Below, one piece after another: positions 38,727 through 41,011 of a DNA stretch of 41,011 nucleotides (its first letter is position 1; each line of letters opens with the position of its first letter). This DNA is from Trichomonas tenax. Taxonomy: Eukaryota; Parabasalia; Trichomonadida; Trichomonadidae. The DNA lies in assembly GCA_023091735.1 (NCBI GenBank), contig JALKBU010000423.1, positions 1-41,011 on the forward strand, in the 5' to 3' direction. Both the position numbers and the translations under genes were made by a program. The notes under the pieces are model-generated. The model was not told the DNA's origin, made no database searches, and worked only from the letters and a program-made list of their open reading frames with translations.

Positions 38727-38757
38727 TGTCATGTAAATATAGTATCTGACTTGTAAA
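38727..38757 (+). promoter_or_regulatory. Paired promoter motif before the 67-codon gene
   Basis: TGTCATGTAAA (38727-38737) and TGACTTGTAAA (38747-38757), same orientation, 20 bp apart, ending 15 bp before the ATG at 38773. Confidence 0.65.
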
Positions 38758-38772
38758 TTTCCCACTATCAAA

Positions 38773-38976
38773 ATGTCAGAAATCAGAAACAAAAGTCAAA
38801 AAAAGCCAATGAAAAGAGCGATGTTGAGCGAATTGGCTTTCGAATTAGTGATAGCAAAGGAATTTATCGATGAAAACGTGTGAGATAATGATATATTATG
38901 TAATTACATCAAAATCTTGATTGCCAACATTCAATTCATGCGATTTGGAGATGAGGGATTTGAAATACTATACTAA
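38773..38976 (+). pseudogene. 67-codon gene interrupted by an in-frame TGA
   Basis: ATG 38773 starts MSEIRNKSQKKPMKRAMLSE then LAFELVIAKEFIDENV and meets TGA at 38881-38883. The same frame goes on for 30 further sense codons (DNDILCNYIKILIANIQFM and FGDEGFEILY) to TAA at 38974-38976, which runs into TAAAT as gene ends do here. The full unit has a promoter pair, ATG, protein-like sequence on both sides of the TGA, and a poly(A)-type end, and it ends 28 bp before the convergent kinase gene. A basic N-terminus is followed by an amphipathic helical body. Options: a gene killed by one nonsense mutation (for example Trp TGG to TGA), a 36-residue product with readthrough, or a sequencing error. No family recognised. 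Confidence 0.5.
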
Positions 38977-39004
38977 ATATATTTACACAAACAAAATTTC
39001 TATA

Positions 39005-40108
39005 TTATAATCCAACTTGGGAAATGTAAGAGAATGAATTTCTCTTAGGAGCAGCCTTATGTTGTTCATGGACATCATTCTTTGGAGCCTGCATCGCTAC
39101 GTACGATCTTCTGCGTCTCATTGTTGGCCTTGGCTTCATCAAACAAGGCATCGTATTGCTAAAAGCTTCTCTCGTCAAAATTATCTTAGATATCACGACA
39201 TTCTCGTCCTCGTCATCCTCAGGATTGATTCCTAAACACATCAATGTGGTTGAGATTGATTCTGGTAAAACAACTGTTTGGTCCAATTTTTCTTGGACAT
39301 TATGGATTGCCTGCGCGATCCATGGGTGCTTAAGGATGTTTTCCATAGAGATCCTCGACTTTCTGGACTTTGCCAATAATTTTTTGAGTAAATCTATAGC
39401 ATCGTCGGAGACTGTGCTTGGATAGTTGATTTCAGAGTTGATGACTCTATTACCAATTTCCTCAAGATTCTCAGCATCAAATGGCAACGATCCGTACAAA
39501 ATTGCATAAAGAACGACACCGCAGCTCCATATGTCGGAACCGTATGTGTATTCCTTTCCCTTGATAACTTCCGGTGCGGCATATGGAGTTGAGCCAGTTT
39601 GGTGATTTTTAATACCAGCATCGTGTTCCTTGATAGAAAGTCCGTAATCGATGAGCCTTATGTTCCTGTTGTTGTCAATCATGATATTTTCAAGTTTGAT
39701 GTCATGATGTATAACTCTGTGATTATGTATGTGTTTGAGGGCCAAAATAAGCTCCGCAAAGATCACTTGAGCATCTTCTTCGGAGAATGGCCCATTCTCG
39801 TACAATTTGGTATAAAGCATTCCATTTTGTAAAAATTCCATGATAATATAAGTGTAATCTTCAGATCTGATTACTTCGTAGATTTTTGGAATGAATGGGT
39901 GATCCAGCTGTTGAAGGATCCTTACTTCATTATCTATTCTCTTTAATTGCATGCCATCACCACCATCTTCGTGATTCGAGATCATTTTAATCGCAACTTT
40001 AGAGCCGGTGTGGTTATGCATGCCAAGGAAAACTTTGGAGAATCCGCCACTTCCTGTGGAATGCACAATGCTATATTTAGCAAGCACACGGACATCGCTA
40101 ATACTCAT
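39005..40108 (-). CDS. CAMK/AMPK-like serine/threonine protein kinase
   Basis: 367 residues. N-terminal kinase domain about 10-270: glycine loop STGSGGFSKVFLG, VAIKMISN (catalytic Lys), glutamate of helix C in NEVRILQQLDHPFIPKIYEV, hinge YIIMEFLQNGMLYTKL, catalytic loop VIHHDIKLENIMI (HRD changed to HHD, Asp kept), DYG in place of DFG (IRLIDYGLS), activation loop with TGSTPYAAPEVIKGKEYTYG, and helix F SDIWSCGVVLYAILYGSLPF. GS.PYAAPE with LPF.A is typical of AMPK/MARK/SNF1-type kinases. The C-tail (about 270-367) has an acidic patch (NPEDDEDENVV) and a basic stretch (KPRPTMRRRRSYV), probably regulatory. It looks catalytically competent. The start at 40108 is supported by alignment to kinase starts; a weak motif copy lies 5 bp upstream. 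It converges with the 67-codon gene. Confidence 0.88.
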   Translation of the reverse strand: MSISDVRVLAKYSIVHSTGSGGFSKVFLGMHNHTGSKVAIKMISNHEDGGDGMQLKRIDNEVRILQQLDHPFIPKIYEVIRSEDYTYIIMEFLQNGMLYTKLYENGPFSEEDAQVIFAELILALKHIHNHRVIHHDIKLENIMIDNNRNIRLIDYGLSIKEHDAGIKNHQTGSTPYAAPEVIKGKEYTYGSDIWSCGVVLYAILYGSLPFDAENLEEIGNRVINSEINYPSTVSDDAIDLLKKLLAKSRKSRISMENILKHPWIAQAIHNVQEKLDQTVVLPESISTTLMCLGINPEDDEDENVVISKIILTREAFSNTMPCLMKPRPTMRRRRSYVAMQAPKNDVHEQHKAAPKRNSFSYISQVGL

Positions 40109-40113
40109 TTTTT

Positions 40114-40124
40114 TGACACTTTAA
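40114..40124 (-). promoter_or_regulatory. Weak copy of the promoter motif before the CAMK-like kinase
   Basis: TGACACTTTAA has three mismatches to TGACATGTAAA, but is placed 5 bp before the start codon, as for the helical-protein gene. Confidence 0.35.
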
Positions 40125-41011
40125 TTTTTGCCATTCACATTGAAAATAATTTTGATGGATTATGATATAATTCATGGATGTAAATAAGTAATGAGTTTTA
40201 AGGTGGAAATTTTTCTATGAGTTCTATGAAAATTATGCAGAATGTTTTCTATGTCATCCCTCAAAAACATGCAGAAATTGAATATGTTTCAAATTTTAAA
40301 CAAATAATTATGTTATCTATCATGTGTGCTATCTCATAATCATTTCCTTAGAAAAATCATTTTACATTTTCACATTATTTTATGTATTTTTAAACCAAAA
40401 ATAATAATTTAAATGTTCAGAAAATTTTCACAAAAATGATTTTTGATATAATAATTTGCCAATTGTTTGCCATGATACAATAAATCATATTTTGAAAGAA
40501 AAAGATATCGTCAAATTATTTTTCACTAATTTTGGTATATTTAGGATCTCAATCATATGCCATAGTTATATTTATCACTTGTTTCAAAAAATGAGCAAAT
40601 TAAATTGAAACTTCAAGATTCCATGATATTTGGGATGTACACAATATGAAATATCGATATTTACAGTTTTCGATCTTTTTGATATTTTGAGAGACAGTAA
40701 CAAAGTTGCGGTTGAAAAGTGACAATAATTGTCAATATAACAAATCTATACAAAGCAATATTAAAATAATTTGTCGAGACTCAGTTACACACAGAATGAA
40801 TCTCTCCGCCAAACATTGTCATCTTCACTCTTTATTATCTTGTTTTTCAAGTTTTAAGTTTGATAATTTTAAGGACAAATTAAAGAAGGGGAAAATTTTT
40901 CCTTCTACGGTGTAGTCCCGCGACCTTCATAACTTTTTATCTGATCAATATTTTTTCGATTTGAAAGTACTTTCATGTACATATTGATAGTTGTCTATCC
41001 AGTGGTGTAAG
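40125..41011. other. Gene-free spacer to the window end
   Basis: AT-rich; a plus-strand frame at 40706-40915 lacks codon bias, promoter motif and any recognisable domain. Nothing else is seen. Confidence 0.45.

Noticed and set aside
27505..38883. TGA as a sense (Trp) codon, since TGA interrupts the kinase, hAT and 67-codon frames, twice at expected Trp positions
   Set aside because: Intact genes here end in TGA (PRC1-like, CDK), Trp is encoded by TGG throughout, and the kinase remnant also has TAG and TAA. Ordinary nonsense decay (TGG to TGA) explains it better.

Overview
The window looks like nuclear DNA of a parabasalid flagellate (a trichomonad, most likely Tritrichomonas or a close relative). 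Evidence: intron-free protein genes in AT-rich DNA, very short gene-to-gene distances, stop codons that often run into TAAA (VPS13-like gene, eL30 gene, several remnants; UAAA overlapping the stop is the known trichomonad poly(A) signal), many protein kinases, decayed glycine-rich and beta-helix surface-protein genes of trichomonad type, and a bacterial-style CoaBC enzyme. I found no spliceosomal intron, tRNA, rRNA or CRISPR array. The species is an inference.

Layout. 1-5.4 kb: the 3' tip of a plus-strand gene, then a VPS13-like lipid-transfer protein on the minus strand. 5.4-10.3 kb: gene-poor, with a hAT transposase remnant, hairpins and palindromes, and a 1.5 kb element bounded by perfect 23-bp inverted repeats (7593-9100). 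10.3-17.3 kb: an ER-type large Hsp70 (GRP170-like, ending DDEL), a convergent CoaBC coenzyme A enzyme, a conserved gene broken by one missing base, and a PRC1/Ase1/MAP65 microtubule bundler. 17.3-21.8 kb: a repeat-bearing spacer, an Spt7-like SAGA subunit, then a threonine dehydratase 3' fragment abutting a wrecked glycine-rich surface-protein gene. 21.8-31.7 kb: a long coiled-coil protein, a CDK, a kinase pseudogene, an all-helical protein of unknown function and a small membrane protein. 31.7-33.7 kb: a non-autonomous transposon with about 230-bp inverted arms roughly 96% identical. 33.9-41 kb: ribosomal protein eL30 with an odd upstream extension, a pseudokinase, a gene tail, a beta-helix pseudogene, a 67-codon gene interrupted by an in-frame TGA, and a CAMK-like kinase.

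The most interesting signal is an 11-bp near-palindromic motif, TG(A/T)CA(T/C)GTAAA or its reverse complement TTTAC(A/G)TG(A/T)CA. It lies about 3-60 bp upstream of the start codon of most intact genes here (CoaBC, Spt7-like, CDK, helical protein, the 34014 reading frame, the 67-codon gene, with a weaker form at the CAMK-like kinase; about 110 bp for PRC1 under the preferred start). It is usually present in two or three copies and in either orientation. Two further copies sit before very short open frames, which look like promoters left behind after gene loss. I do not recognise it as a described trichomonad element.

The genes do not form a pathway; each appears to have its own promoter. A large part of the window is decaying sequence: at least six gene remnants (hAT, frameshifted conserved gene, dehydratase tail, glycine-rich gene, kinase, beta-helix gene) and two transposon-like elements.
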